Shown: piece by piece, positions 28,001-42,578 of the stretch
Layout: every line of letters starts with the position of its first letter
Numbering within the stretch: the first letter of the stretch is position 1
NCBI GenBank assembly: GCA_034231615.1
Contig: CM067304.1
Location: 20,766,589 to 20,830,588, forward strand
Length of the DNA stretch: 64,000 nt
Direction of reading: 5' to 3'
From: Meghimatium bilineatum
Taxonomy: Eukaryota > Mollusca > Gastropoda > Stylommatophora > Philomycidae
Translations under genes and position numbers: made by a program
Notes under the pieces: generated by a model
The model's input: only the letters and a program-made list of their open reading frames with translations
What the model was told of the DNA's origin: nothing
The model's database searches: none

Positions 28001-31000
28001 TATCCAGAAATACTGGTCTGTGGTCACTACCCCCAAGCTGCTTTCCAACGACACGTGTGATGTTCCATTCCAGGCCTGGTGAGTGGAATGCCAGATCTGG
28101 TGTAGAGGTGGTGTGCCATGCTCTCGAGTAGAAGGTTGGTGAGTCAGCTGGCTGGTTAATAAGGATGAGATTATTTTCATCCTGCCAGCTCTCAAGTTCC
28201 TCACCTCTCTTGTCGATATGATCGTAGCCGCAGCTCTGAGAGTGGCTGTTGAAGTCACCACACACCATAAGTCTCTCTTTATCTGGAATTGTGTCTAGTG
28301 CCAATGGTTTATCATTTGGGCAGTAGTAGTTCAGGAGATGGAATTCTGCACTGTCTGTTTTTAGGTGGAGCATCTGGTATTCTGCCCCTTCCATATATAC
28401 TTCCAGCTGACATGCGCTGATATTGTTTTTAACAAGTGTCAGAATTCCACCCTTTCGCCTGTCCTTTCGGTCAGATCGGTAGCACTGGTAGCCTCTGATT
28501 TTGAAGGCTATGTCGCTGCTGAAGTGTGTTTCTTGGATACAGCATATATTAACTAGTTCTTCACTGAGGACATTTTCAAGTTCCAATTTTTTGCTGTATC
28601 CATCTCTTTTACTGTTGACACCCTCAGCATTCCAGTGCATTATTTTTATTGGTCGTTTGTTTGTTTGGCCAGTAGCTCTATTCCCTTGCCTCCTGGCTCC
28701 TCGAGGCAATTGAGAAGGACTTTCAGTAACTGAGGTTGGGCCCTTTCGAGGTATAGGGCCCGGCACCGTCCCTGCCTGAACGTCCGCCACAGGGCAGGCA
28801 CCATAACTTTTTATAGATACAGACATGTTTCCATTGTGTTTTGTGCGTGGCATCCTGATTATCTGTGCGCCTTTTGGCTGGATGCCTCCGTCTTCAGCAC
28901 TCTGCTTATTTGGGCAGGACTATGGTCCTGCTCGAATGGGACTGCCCGACCAGTCTTAGTTTCCAGCCCCTGATGGCTGAACTAAGCCCCATCACCACTG
29001 CAAGGTGCTGGCCTTGATGGGGATGAAGATGATGACCATGAAACAACCTCATTGACTGTGGGCAGTTTGCTCTCGACAGTCCATAACATTTCTGACAAAA
29101 GCACAGGTTCTTCTCAGGTTGCAACTGAGACAACACCTGGACTCACATACGGTCTCAAAGGTAGAGCATGTAAGGGAGGAAGTTCTGGCTGCATATTTAG
29201 TCGCCAATGGGAATCACTCCAGTGTGTCTATATCCCAGGATTACCACGTGCTGCCAGGAGTACCAAACAAACTTCTAAGCCATCTATTTCACCATTCTTC
29301 TGTCAGATTTGTTGACCCATCTACAGCGATGATACTTCAAGCATTTCCCGTCATCTAGATGTCTACAACAAAAGGACACAGATGCAATGCCGAAGTCGTG
29401 CATCTCTTTGTCCTCCATGGGTTTATTTAATAGAAGCAAGAAGTACGAATTTGAGAAAATATGTTGCAATGAGGATTTTATAACATGTTGTAAGCGTATA
29501 GCGCAACATTTTTTTAGTCGCCTCATGCGACATGCATGACAATGTCCTTATTCTTTACACCGTAGCTAGAAATTCAGAACTCCGTTACCAGATAAGGTGA
29601 AATGTACTCAATAGATTAGAACTCCGTTACCTTGGACAGGTTACAGTCTAGCAGAGTGCACTACCAAAACAAGAGACAGGGTATGTTGGAGATCCGTTGC
29701 AGAGACCGTACTTGATGATGATGATGATCGACATGTATAATTGGTCTATTTCCCTTACTATTGACATGTATAATTGGTCTATTTCCCTTACTATTGACAT
29801 GTATAATTGGTCTATTTCCCTTACTATTGACATTTATAATTGGTCTATTTCCCTTACTATTGACATGTATAATTGGGCTATTTCCCTTACTATTGACATG
29901 TATAATTGGGTTATTTCCCTTACTATTGACATGTATAATTGGGTTATTTCCCTTACTATTGACATGTATAATTGGGTTATTTCCCTTACTATTAACATTT
30001 AAAACTGGGCTATTTGCCTTACTATTGACATGTACAACTGGGCTATTTGCCTTACTATTGACATGTATAATTGGGTTATTTCCCTTACTATTGACATGTA
30101 TAATTGGGCTATTTCCCTTACTATTGACATGTATAATTGGGTTATTTCCCTTACTATTGACATGCATAATTGGGTTATTTTCCTTACTGTTGTATGTATA
30201 ATGGGGTTATTACCCTTACTATTAACATGTATAATTTGGTTATTTCCCTTACTATTGACATGTATAATTGGGCTATTTCCTTTACTATTGAAGTTTAATT
30301 TGGCAATTTCCCTTAGCACTAAAATATATGTACAATTTGGTTATTTCCTTTACTACTGACAGGTTCAATTAGCAAGAACACTGCTCTAGTAATTATCAGC
30401 ACGTTATTTTTTAATGGCACTTGGGAGAGACCTTTTCGCAAGGAAAGGACACAAAAACAAACCTTTCAAGAACTGAACGGGAAAACTTCTAAGGTAATGT
30501 TGCTCTATGTTGTTGTATTGATTTCCCACGTATTGTGATCGATTACCTCTTTTTCCCTATGTACAGAGCGGTGATTTCTCCAGAGTTTTATAGCATAACC
30601 AGGTTAATATTTGTTATGTTATACAGAAGGAGGGCTTACGTGTATATATATAGTCTGTTATGTTATACATAACTACAGAACTAAAAATAAGGCTGGAGAT
30701 GGCTTTAGCTTCTTTGTCAAGGCTAACTGTGATTTGGAAAAGCAACATCAGTGTTGGAGTGAAAATCAAACTGTATAGGTCGCTGGTGCTTTCTGTTGTG
30801 TTGTATGGTTGTGAGAGTTGGACACTCACTGCGGACATGGAGAGAAGATTACAGGCTTTCGAGTATAAATGCTACAGAAGAATTCTACGAATTTCCTATA
30901 GGGAACATAAGACTAATGTGTACGTAAGAAATAAAGTAGAGATGTGTGCAGGTGTCCAGGAGCCATTGCTTTCAATAGTGAAACGACGAAAACTAGCATG

Positions 31001-34000
31001 GTTCGGACATGTATGCAGGCACGATTCTTTGTCAAAAACAATACTGGAGGGAACTGTCGAGGGTGGAAGGAATATTCCAACATCAAGGAATATACAGGGC
31101 TAGATATTTCCACACTCATCCGCATCGCTGAGGATAGAATTCGCTGGAGGACTCTGTGTGCTGAAGCATCCAATGTGGTACCCCTATACCATGAAGGGTT
31201 ATGGGTTTATTGATATTGATGTTATACAGAAGGATTGATTGCCTGAAAATGAAGTCATCTCTGAGAGATATACTTTATTTCTATTGTGTTTTCCCTGCGA
31301 TGCTATTTGAGTTTACATGATAGAAATAGGATCGGTTTTATGAAATAGCATGTCATTTTGCAGTGACTAATGTGGTTTAGGGATAGAGTTGACAGTTCAA
31401 TTCCATAGGCGGTCAATGTATTACGCCAAAAATCAATGAATCGCGGCTAAGCTGTAAACAGCGGCACACTACATGCTGCTCCCCGTCCTTGATTCTGATA
31501 ATCTGAGTAAGATTTGGAATGAAGGAAGAAAAAGAAGATATTTTAAGACAATCCTTACTTGAGGAAGCTATACGTGCTATATTGTAGTGTTTCTCTGTGC
31601 CGTCAGACGGGAATCTACAAATACTTTTAGCATGTATAATTTGGTAAAATTAAGGCAATATTAAAAGCAGGAAAAAGATAAAGCATGGTTAGATGTGAGC
31701 TTGATGGTCAGCACGTAAGTACAACAACCAGTTATTTCGTACATCTGGCCTACTAGCAATATGGTTACACGTGGTCCACCGTTAAATAGAATTAGTAAAA
31801 ACATTGAACATATTACCAGCGGCGAAATTGAATACGCCATGTCTTTGGCGCAAATAAATCTGTGACAAAAATTTCTCCCCACAAAACGCATTTCTCCCCA
31901 CAAAACGCATTTCTCCCCACAAAACGCATTTCTCCCCACAAAACGCATTTCCATTCTTTAGACTGCATCTCAATTTACCACAAACTTTGCTTAAAAATAT
32001 GGGAAAGAGGCACCTGGCCGGAGGTATGGAAAAAATCATTATATATATCCATTCCCCCAAAAGACGACCTTCTAATTTGTTTAAACTTTTATCAAACTAT
32101 AGCCCTTATAAGTCAAGCAAGTAAAATAATGTTTAACATCATAATGCAAAGAATCAAACTAAAATTAGAGATGGGGATAAATGAAGCAGGCCAGTTCAGA
32201 TCGGGCAGAGGAGAACGAGATCACATCCTTAACATAAGGATTATTATAGAAAAGTGTATGGAATTCTTTACTGACTTGCACATGTGGTTCATAGATTACT
32301 CAAAAGACATCGGATCCATCGAATAGAAGAACTTTACCAAGATGAAAATGTGTTCTTGCTGCGCAAAACTGAAATCCAACAGGTAAAGCTTGCACACGGG
32401 GCAATTAAGTTTTGCTAATAACATGAAATGCTATGTATGTTTCATATTATCGGCAAAACTTGATTACCCCGTTTTTTAAGTTTTACCAAGATGAAAAGAA
32501 TGCAGTGAAGTTAGAGGGCGAACTCTCAGAGAGTGGTTTGAGGTACAGAGTGGAGTAAGGCAGGGATGCACACTCTCACCATACATATTCAACATCTACG
32601 GAGAAAATATAATGAGGAATGTGAGAGAAGACATACATAACGCTGACTACCACGCTTTAAACATCGGTGGTTTTAAAATCCCTGAACTACGCTACGCAGA
32701 CGACATTGTGCTTCTTTCAAATCATATATTGGGATTGGAGCAACTAATCAGGAACACATAGAATTACAGCGAATCACACAACTTATATTTAAACGCGCAA
32801 AACACGAAAATTATGTCAAAAAATATAACAACACAACAATCAAAAATCAGAATAGACAATACAGAGATAGAGTGTGTGGATAAATTCGAATATTTAGGAG
32901 TAAACATCAGCTGTGCAGGAGACTGCATAGTAGAAATAAGGAAGAGATTGGCAATGGCATATTGTAAAATAACACGGTTGAAAACATATTGAAACACAAC
33001 AGAATAGAGACGAAACTGCTAAAGATAGGAACTTTTATTTTTCACGTTCTAACATACAGCTGTGAAAAATGGACTCTTAAGTAAAACAGAGGCAAAGAAG
33101 ATCAACGCTTTTGGGGTGAAATGTTACAGAAAGATACTTAGAATATCATGGAAGGAAATAAAATGAGAAACTCAGATATTATAAACACATTGAAGCTGCC
33201 AGAGTGTTGGTTACTAAACACAATAACAAAAAGAAAACTACACCTGTTTGGTCATATAAAGAGACACGACTCTTTAAAAAGACAAATAATGGAGATCAGA
33301 GCACCTGAGTCAATAAAGGGTAGGTGAAAGGAAAAAGGGCAGACCAAGAAGACGATGGACTGACGATATTAAAGATAACACGAATATGTCGTTGGAAAAT
33401 GCAAGCCACATGGCCCAAGGCAGAGAAGGGTTCATGGATTTCATTTGAACTTCCAACAATAATCTTCATGCTGAGTGACAGTCTCATATGGTTTAGCCAT
33501 ATTCAGACGATGGACAACAACCGCATCACAAAACAATTGTTGTCTGGTGAACCCTTACAATGTTCAAGAAGAAAATGGTAAACCAAAATTATGATATCAA
33601 TATATATGCAATTCATCAAAGAATGATATTGCCGTTGTCTCTAATAAAAAGAGAAAAAACCAGGCAAAAGTTCACTTGTCTCATGAAGAACGAACTTGTG
33701 TTGTTGTTTTACGACGTTCAGAATGTAATCTTATGCAGTGTAGAAGGGAGAAGGCTGCGGAAATAAGAAGCTGCAGTCCAACGATGCAATGTTTGCATGC
33801 TTCTTCAGCAACAGATCACATTCTTTTCCTATAGTCCATTTTGTGTGTAATTGGTTGCCTACCCACATCCTTCTGTTTTGTGTGTAGTTGGTTATCATGT
33901 CTGCTCACATTCTTCTGTTTCATGTGTAGTTGGTTATCCTGTCTGCCCACATCCTTCTGTTTCGTGTGTAGTTGGTTATCATGTCTGCCCACATTCTTCT

Positions 34001-37000
34001 GTTTCATGTGTAGTTGGTTATCATGTCTGCCCACATCATTCTGTTTCGTGTGCCGTTGGTTATCATGTCTGCCCACATCCTTCTGTTTTGTGTGCTGTCA
34101 GTTGTATCAGATAGTTTCCCCAAGCCATAATTCCCTAGCTGTCCAGAATATTCTATATTGGTCTTTCACTACATCTTCTGCTCTTCCACTTGCCTTTTGT
34201 CACGATATTTTTCATCTTTCTTCTTCTCAAATTATGTCCATGACATGTGGACTGTCTCTGTCTGTCTTGTTCTGACCAGCTCTTTTTATGAACTTCTGTC
34301 AAGATATCTTCCATACACTTTTCATTTGTCCATACCATTCTTAGTATTCTTCTATAAAAGCACATCTCTGCTACCTCCATATAATTATTCCCTATTCTGT
34401 TGATTGTCCAAGATTCACTTCTGTAAATCAGAACTTCTTCTATGTAACCAGATACTATCATCAAACCCATAACCTCTAGGGTCGTAGGGGTGTCACATTT
34501 CAAAAATTCCAACATGTTCCTGGCTTTGAGTGTGGAGAAGCTTAATCCTGTCCAATCTTTAATATTATCAATCAATACTTTCCTTTGACCTCCTATTCTT
34601 TTCCTCTCAACTGTTTCTTGCAGGATATTCTTGGAAAGGGAATCATAGCGTGCTGAAACTACAGATGTGTAGAGAACATTTCACCATTACTAGAAGTTCT
34701 TGTTGAGCTACAAGAACATTTATTTTATATCTTACATATACACTTGCTTTATGTTCTGTATAATTTTCTTTCTCTACTGCTTGTTTTCCTTTGAAAGAGT
34801 GCAGTAGGCTTTCTGTGGACTGTGAAAATAAAGGCCGCTTTGCCATAGCAGACGCTGCAACATGTACAGGAAGGACTTTATTTGTATAATTGATGCCACA
34901 TATTCTTCTGCTACAACAAGTAAAACAGTATCAATATCTTGGACACATAGTCACAAATGATGGCAGATGTGAAACAGAAGTTAAAAGGAGAATAGGAATG
35001 GCTAAAAGTACCTTCAATGACATGAGGAAATTATTAATATCTAAACAAATTACAAACAAGTTAAAAATGAGAATTATAAAATGCTACATCTATTCCATAT
35101 TAATGTATGGCTCAGAAACATGGACACTAAATAAACAATTAGAAGACAAAATTGATGCCTTTGAGATGTGGGTATATAGAAGAATAGGGAGAACATCATG
35201 GAAAGAGAAGAAAACACATAAAGAGGTGCTAAAACACTTAATATGAAGAAAGAACTACTAAGAGAAATAAAGATCAGGCAAATAAAATACTTTGAACACA
35301 TTAAAAGACATGACACCTTATTGAAGATCTTACTTGAGGGTAAAGTCAAAGGGAAGCGAGCAAGAGGTAGGCAGAGATACAAGTGGGAGAGTAACATTAC
35401 ACGATGGATAGGTTATAGTCTAGCAGAGTGCAAAACCAAGACAAGCGACAGGAGTTGTTGGAGATACGTTGCAGCCAACCTTCGTTGCGGAGACGGAACT
35501 TGATGATGATGATTCTTCTGTAATATATGTTATCAAAAGTCGGTACTCTCCTCTCCATTTCCGCTGTAATTGTATAAATCTTACATATTAAAAAAGTACA
35601 TTAGTTTCTCTGCTGTAAATATTCTGTTTTTCTATACTGTATTCCTGTGACAGATAAAGGATCTGCACTTCGTTGAAAGTTACAAGTGACGATGCTAGTG
35701 ACGTCACTTTCGTGTGACAATAGAAAAATCTGTAGAAGCGTCACAAATAGAGTGTGAGAATAAAACAAAGATGCTTGTCAAGCGTCCTAGATAAGATCCT
35801 TTCTGGAACATATGGTACCAGGTCTAAACCTATGAAACTCTTCTTGACATCAAATAATCACAAAGGCACTTCTTGTCTCAATATAAGAACAACTTTTAAT
35901 ATGTACATAAATTTCTGGAGTAATTGCTATCTTCGAGACGTACATCAGATCATGAATATAAAATGTGAAAGGTCAAAGCATTTATGAAACAATTCTAACA
36001 CTTCTAAATGAATAAGCACATGTTACGGTATAAACTTAATTAGAATAATACAACATCTCATTCAACTCTAATCTCACTTTTTTCCAATACTAGTGCTAGA
36101 CAAACCAATGACTGTACACCTGGGTTCCACGACAACCGCCTGTGACGTTTTGGAACTGTTTCCTCAGTTTGGAGTTTACCCGACTGCCTCCTCCGGTATT
36201 CGACGATCCAATCCCTTCCCAAATTCAACTACCCAAATTCCTCCAAACTTCGCGAAACTTCCCGCCAATCAAAATCCTTCATTTCCCCAGAGGAAAACCT
36301 CTGTCCAATCAGTATTCATCAATCTGGTCATACGATAAACACACGTTGCCTCATAACAACTTCAGACCAATCCTAATGATTATATCTGGTCACTCAATAA
36401 CACACGTTGCTCATTAGTAACTTACTTAGGAAATTCTAACAACTTCAGACCAACCAGAATGTTTCCATCTGGCTATTCAATAACACAAGGTCTGACACGT
36501 ACTTAGGAAAACAAACATTTGCATCTGATCGTCACTAGACACGTTCTTAGATAAACACACCTTTGCATTGCGTGTCAGCAGCGTCCGTAGTGATAGCATT
36601 TACACAAGAGTTGACCGTGCAATGTGTGGCATTTCACGCCTTCAATATACAGCAGCTCGTGCTGATTCTGGCCAAATCATTTGGGGATCGTGTCCGAGAA
36701 TGTGGAGGTAGCAGATGGAAAGAGATTTGACTGCACAAGAGACAGACAATATCTCCGACATCACCAGCAGCACCACATATAGCGACACTGTCGACATACA
36801 GTGAAGCTAGTCAGTCCAGTCCGAACATTGGAGGGGCGGCCAATGTAAAATGCACGTAAAGGTAGAAGCATGGCGAGAGACAAATATAATTCATACCGAG
36901 TACAATGAAACAATGAAAGGGCAGAACAGCACTAGAGGGCCGCGCGAACTGCAAATAGAAAATGAAAAGTTCCTAGGAAAGGGGAACTACAAGCTCCGTC

Positions 37001-40000
37001 AGCTCGAGACGAGCTTCTAGTTACCTGTGTTCCTTACAGCAGAGACCCAGACCCATTCATTGGCGTTTGGTAAAGCAAGAAGACCTAATCCAACTCTAAT
37101 GTCGAGCCTTCCTAAACCGGAAATACGCTCGCGAAGAGAAAGGGTTCCGTACTCGATGCGCTCAGGCACAAAAGGGACAACGATTTAGCCCTGGCCCAAC
37201 TCTACTGTCAGGTTTCCTACACCGGAAATACACTTGAAGAGAGAAAGGGTTCAGTACCTGATGGGCTCAGGCGCTATTGGGACAAGGACGCTCAGACCGA
37301 GAACGCCTTGCTCTCAAACGCGTGGTGTGAGACTCGAACTTGGACAAGGGGTACACGATGTCGGTGAATGACACCTCGGCTAAGAGGGCGAAATAGCCAG
37401 GGTCCAACTCCTCTGTTGAGTTCTTCCCCTTAAGGAACCAGGCTCACGGATGAGAAACGGTTCAGTACCCAATGGGCACAGGCACAGCACGTCCAATTAC
37501 ACGAGGCTAGTTCATAGACAGTGGAACACCTCGTTCGAGTCAGACGAGAGCAAAAAATCGTCTGGGCGAAGAGGCTCCACTACGCGTGCCTGGAGACAGA
37601 TATAGAGGCTGTCACAGGCTAAGGGTAGCCCACCCGAATTGTCAAGGCATGCCGAAATCGGATGTGCTAGGCCTACAAGGCGCATAACGGTGGCACAACG
37701 TAATCACGCTCCCGGCGGAAATCGCACGGATATCCGTGATGGTTACAATGGAGCGAACGAAAAACAAAACAAACAAAACGCCTTCAATCTCTCGCTATCT
37801 GTGAAGGGTTCTCGCTTCTTACTGTGAAGCCTCTTGCTTGAACGGTTTTCTATATTGTGAATTGCGCCTACAGGCTTGGCGGCTAGAGTAGGGTGTAATA
37901 CTGTCACATTCCATGAAGACAGTACAGTTAATAACCAAAAATTAATAAACAATCTAACCAACCAGCGGATTAAATAAATTAACTGACTGACTGACTGATT
38001 AATTAACAAGCCATGCAACAATTTTACTTGTATTGGCACATCTAGTGATTCGCAAACCGTAGTAGCTAATAGAAAATCATGTACTTTAAATAAATAAAGT
38101 GGCCACACCCTTCAACGGCGTTGGTCATCATGGTGCGTTGGATATTCAGGTCACCGCCATCAGATCTTGCACCACCGATGATAGATCTAGGTATGCTCTA
38201 GAAAATCGTCTCATTTTTAAATTGGGTACACTCAAGCCTTTTGGACTCAATTCCGAGCACTCTTATGTCTAGTACTGGGTTGGTGTGGTCTTTGTCTTTA
38301 TTATTTTTGTTCCGTCATTTACTCATCTTTTTGTTCGTTTCCACATATATTTACGTTTTTATGTACTTTCTGACCTTCCGGCATATCATTTCCATATTTC
38401 CGTTGGAAGTTGTGATAATTTTTCCATTCGTCGGTTTTGGATGTTTTGAGTGTGTCTTGATAAATTCCTTTTGGTTGAAACGTTGAATGTGATTTGTGTA
38501 TTGTAATTTTTATGATTTCTTGTGTGCTCATCATTGCCCATCATTACCCACTAGTTTTAGATAAAGTCTGTCGTGTCCCATTGAAACGAAATATAAACCT
38601 GTGTTTTACGTAAGTCTAATTGTTGTTACGTTTCACGCAGTTACTTTGTATTAGATGTCATACTTTAAATAACTAATTTAGAATTCTAAAGCTAAGCAGG
38701 TCACAGCAAACCACAATTTTTAGACTCTGCACAGGACACTGCAGACTACAAGTACATCTCCACAAAATTAAGGCTGTCCAAACTGATCAATGCCCATGTC
38801 AAAAGGTCCCCAGACTCAAGAACACATTCTGCAGACTACGTCACTGTTCGATGACGTAAGAGCGAAAATGTGGCCCTAATGACAGATCTGAAGGTAAAGC
38901 TATGGGGCAACCGTGAGGACCTCGTTGTGACTACTGAATTCATGGAGGCGGTCCACCTTCCTGTATAAATTTATGAGCATAGGAAACTGATCGCAGAAGA
39001 AGAAGAAATAACTAATTTGACTATTCCCGTGATTTCCATGTTGCACAACGTATAATCATAGTTTCCAATAATAATCATGGAAATAGTTTAATGACTTAAG
39101 AGGTCTTGATTTCCAATTAGCCAGTAGGTCTTACATTGTGCACGGTCATGACTGAGTGCCCCCCCCCCAAATGATTCTCTTACACGCAGATGCACATGAT
39201 GAGGGCAAGCACCATAAATGTAGATCTGAAAGGAGACGACAAACTTGATGCGGATATCTTTCAACTTCGCTTCAAAAACCCCAGATTCGGACTCTACATC
39301 GTCCTCCCTCGAGAAGTGGACGGGATCATAAAACTAGGTCAGAAATTCTTTTCTAATTGTTATTTAATTTCTTAGAAAAAGATTTAATAATTTCATTCAT
39401 CATTATCAAGGTTCTCGTCACGAATGTTGTAATACATTTCTGGGAAAACGTTTGTCCTAGTTCATTGAAGCAGAGTTCACTTCCGGGGATAACCGTTGCG
39501 TAGTGTTCGTCTTCTGCTCAAGAGGTCATGGGTTTGGATCCAGCTTCTGTCGTACTGATTACACTGCATTTTCTTCGGAGATCCCTGGAGAATATTAATT
39601 GAAGCTACGTAGTTACGTGCTTCGTGTGGTACTCTTGAAAGGCGCTCGTTGAGAGGGACTGAGTACATATGGGGAAACCCGATTACATCGAAGTTAAATC
39701 TCCACGCCTTTTGAGCCCTTTTTATCCACTTAAGATACAGGTACCACAGAAGTTGGATGTATCGTACAACTAGCGCAAATAAAACGGCAACACAAAGTAA
39801 TTCCGTTCTCTAAGCCACATTCTGCATAAAGTTGGACCATTGTCCTGCTATAAGTGAGATTGAATGGGAGTTTAAGAACGAACGCAAAAACCATATAGGC
39901 GCATAATATTTAGACTTAAAACCGGGACCAACAATAGTAGCACGAAAAGTGAAAACTGGGACCACATATTATTGTTATATTGAATGCATTACATCTAGGT

Positions 40001-42157
40001 CTAAATATTTTTGGCACGTCTGAATGTCCGAAACTGTTATCTAGAATAGATCATCGATAATATGTGCTCACTGCAGAAAAACTGAAAATCTAAACGGCAA
40101 AAATGGGGAACGGAATAATGCAGTTTTGGTAATTACTAGTATCACTCATTGTAACACACACAAATCGACGTTTCGACTAACAGTCATTTATCAACAGCAC
40201 ATTCACGTAAATAGTGACATTCTTACTCGTCGCATTATGCTGTGAATGTGTTCTTTATAAAGATCTTTGTTATCGAAAATCTATCTGTGTGCATTATTAT
40301 GTGTGTTACTAGTGATTAACAAAGCTGCATTACCTTGTTCCAAGCTTCACCTGTTATCTTTATAAGTGGCTCGCAACCATATTTGTGATCCGTGGCCCTT
40401 TTTGGACACGTTTTCTTCTGTGACATTTTGAGCAATAACAAGACGATTTAAATATGAAAACAAGAAAAACAGAAATCTTTGACTTTCTTGAATTCGTTCA
40501 TCATCATCATCAAGTGCCGTCTCCGCAACGAAGATTGGCTGCAACGGATCTCCAACATCCCCTGTCCCTTGTCTAGGTGGTGCACTCTGCCAGACTATAA
40601 CCTGTCCATCTTGTGATGTTACTCTCCCCCTTGTATCTCTGCCTACCTCTTACTCGCTTACCTTTGACTTTACCCTCAAGTAAGGTCTTCAATAAGGTGT
40701 CATGTCTTTTAATGTTACCAAAATATTTTACTTGCCTGATCTTTATTTCTCTTAGTAATTCTTTCTTTATATTAAGTGTTTTTAACCTCTTTATTTGTTT
40801 TCTTCTCTTTCCATGATGTTCTCCCTATTCTTCTATATATCCACGTCTCAAAAGCATGGAAAGCCATACGGCGCAGTGTATAACAATGGATGCGATGAGT
40901 CTGCCTTTGAATTGTTTATTTAGTGTCCATGTTTCTGAGCAATACATTAATATAGAATAGATGTAGCATTTTATAATTCTCATTTTTAACTTGTTTGTAA
41001 TTTGTTTAGATATTAATATTTTCCCCATGTCATTGACGGTACTTTTAGACATTCCTATTCTCCTTTTAACTTTCCTTGACATTCCAGGAATCAGTTTCAA
41101 ACGGAGAAATATTATTTTTAAACAACTGAGAAACGTTGCTATTATAATGTACTCAAATCAAATATTATAATGTACTCAAATCAAATATTATAATGTACTC
41201 AAATCAAATATTATAATGTACTCAAATCAAATATTATAATGTACTCAAATCAAATATTATAATGTACTCAAATCAAATATTATAATGTACTCAAATCATA
41301 TATTATAATGTACTCAAATCAAATATTATAATGTACTCAAATCAAATATTTGTAAATCGAGAGTGTCTATGTAATTATGTGGACTATCTATCTATTTATC
41401 TATCTATCCATCGATTTACATTGTCTATCAATCTATCCATCGATCTATCTATTTATCTATCCTGCATGCTGTTATACTCTTGAATGTTGTTAATACCATA
41501 TCTATCCATCGCTCTATTATTATGTCTATCTATCTATCTATCTATCTATGAACAGATCCGAACAAGTTATAATTCTACGTCTCAGAACAGGACACAACCG
41601 ACTCCGCAGTCACATGTATACAAAGTTCAAGATTGGCAACACGGCCATGTGTACATGTGGACAGGCAGCACAGAGTGCCAAACATATACTTCAAGAGTAT
41701 TCTGAGCATGAAACACTGAGGCAGACATATTGGCCAGAGGAAACAACACTGGAATCAAAGCTCTATGGGACACTGTATGAACTACAAAAGGTAGTGAGTT
41801 TTATTAAGGAGACAGAATTACAGATATAGACATGTTTCAAGTGAACGAAAGAAGAAGAAGGTGCCGCTAGAACGTACCTGGTTCAATTCCGCTTAGTCTC
41901 CAGAATTTTTACTTCCATTACTGCTACTATTACCGCTACTACTACCACCACTACTATTACTACCACAACTTCCAGTACTAACAGTACTACAACCATTTCT
42001 ACTACCACTACTACTACAACCACCTTCTCAGCTACCACTACTACTACTACTACTATTACTACTACCATTACTACTACCATTACTACTACCACCACTATTA
42101 GTATCGCCACTACTACTACTACTACTACTACTACAACCACCACTACTACTACTACTT

Positions 42158-42253
<96 letters not shown>

Positions 42254-42254
42254 A

Positions 42255-42292
<38 letters not shown>

Positions 42293-42442
42293 ACACCACC
42301 ACTACTACTACTCCTACTACCACTACTACTACTACTAACACCACCACTACTACTACTACTACTACTAACACCACCACTACTACTACTACTACTCCTACTA
42401 CCACTACTACTACTACTACTACTATCACTACTACCACCACTA

Positions 42443-42475
<33 letters not shown>

Positions 42476-42526
42476 ACACCACCACTACTACTACTACTAC
42501 TACTAACACCACTACCACTACTACTA

Positions 42527-42578
<52 letters not shown>

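Larger units (their letters stand above)
23779..29022 (-). mobile_element. J3: full-length jockey/CR1-like LINE with RNase H, interrupted by D
   Basis: The element reads right to left. The 5' end at 29022 starts ccccatcaaggccagcacc, and the 3' end at 23779 is (GAA)n. An 11 bp duplication, atgaagatgat, flanks it at 23768-23778 and 29023-29033. Without the D insert it is about 4.06 kb, the same length as JB (46677-50735). It codes for an APE endonuclease, reverse transcriptase and RNase H. Defects are a C-tract expansion at 27806-27815, a one-base deletion near 27512 and TAA at 25527. The element is nearly intact, so the family was active recently, but this copy is not autonomous. Confidence 0.93.

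Noticed and set aside
25026..28853. A host gene coding for a reverse transcriptase/RNase H protein
   Set aside because: It has LINE domains in LINE order, target duplications, a (GAA)n tail and several other copies in the window.
39190..39375. An independent small gene starting MHMMRAS
   Set aside because: It is serpin exon 5: a good acceptor stands directly before the ATG, the sequence is strand 6B to 3B of a serpin, and it joins in phase with exons 4 and 6.
39490..39560. A tRNA gene
   Set aside because: A- and B-box-like words are present, but no acceptor stem or anticodon arm could be formed; a SINE head is more likely.
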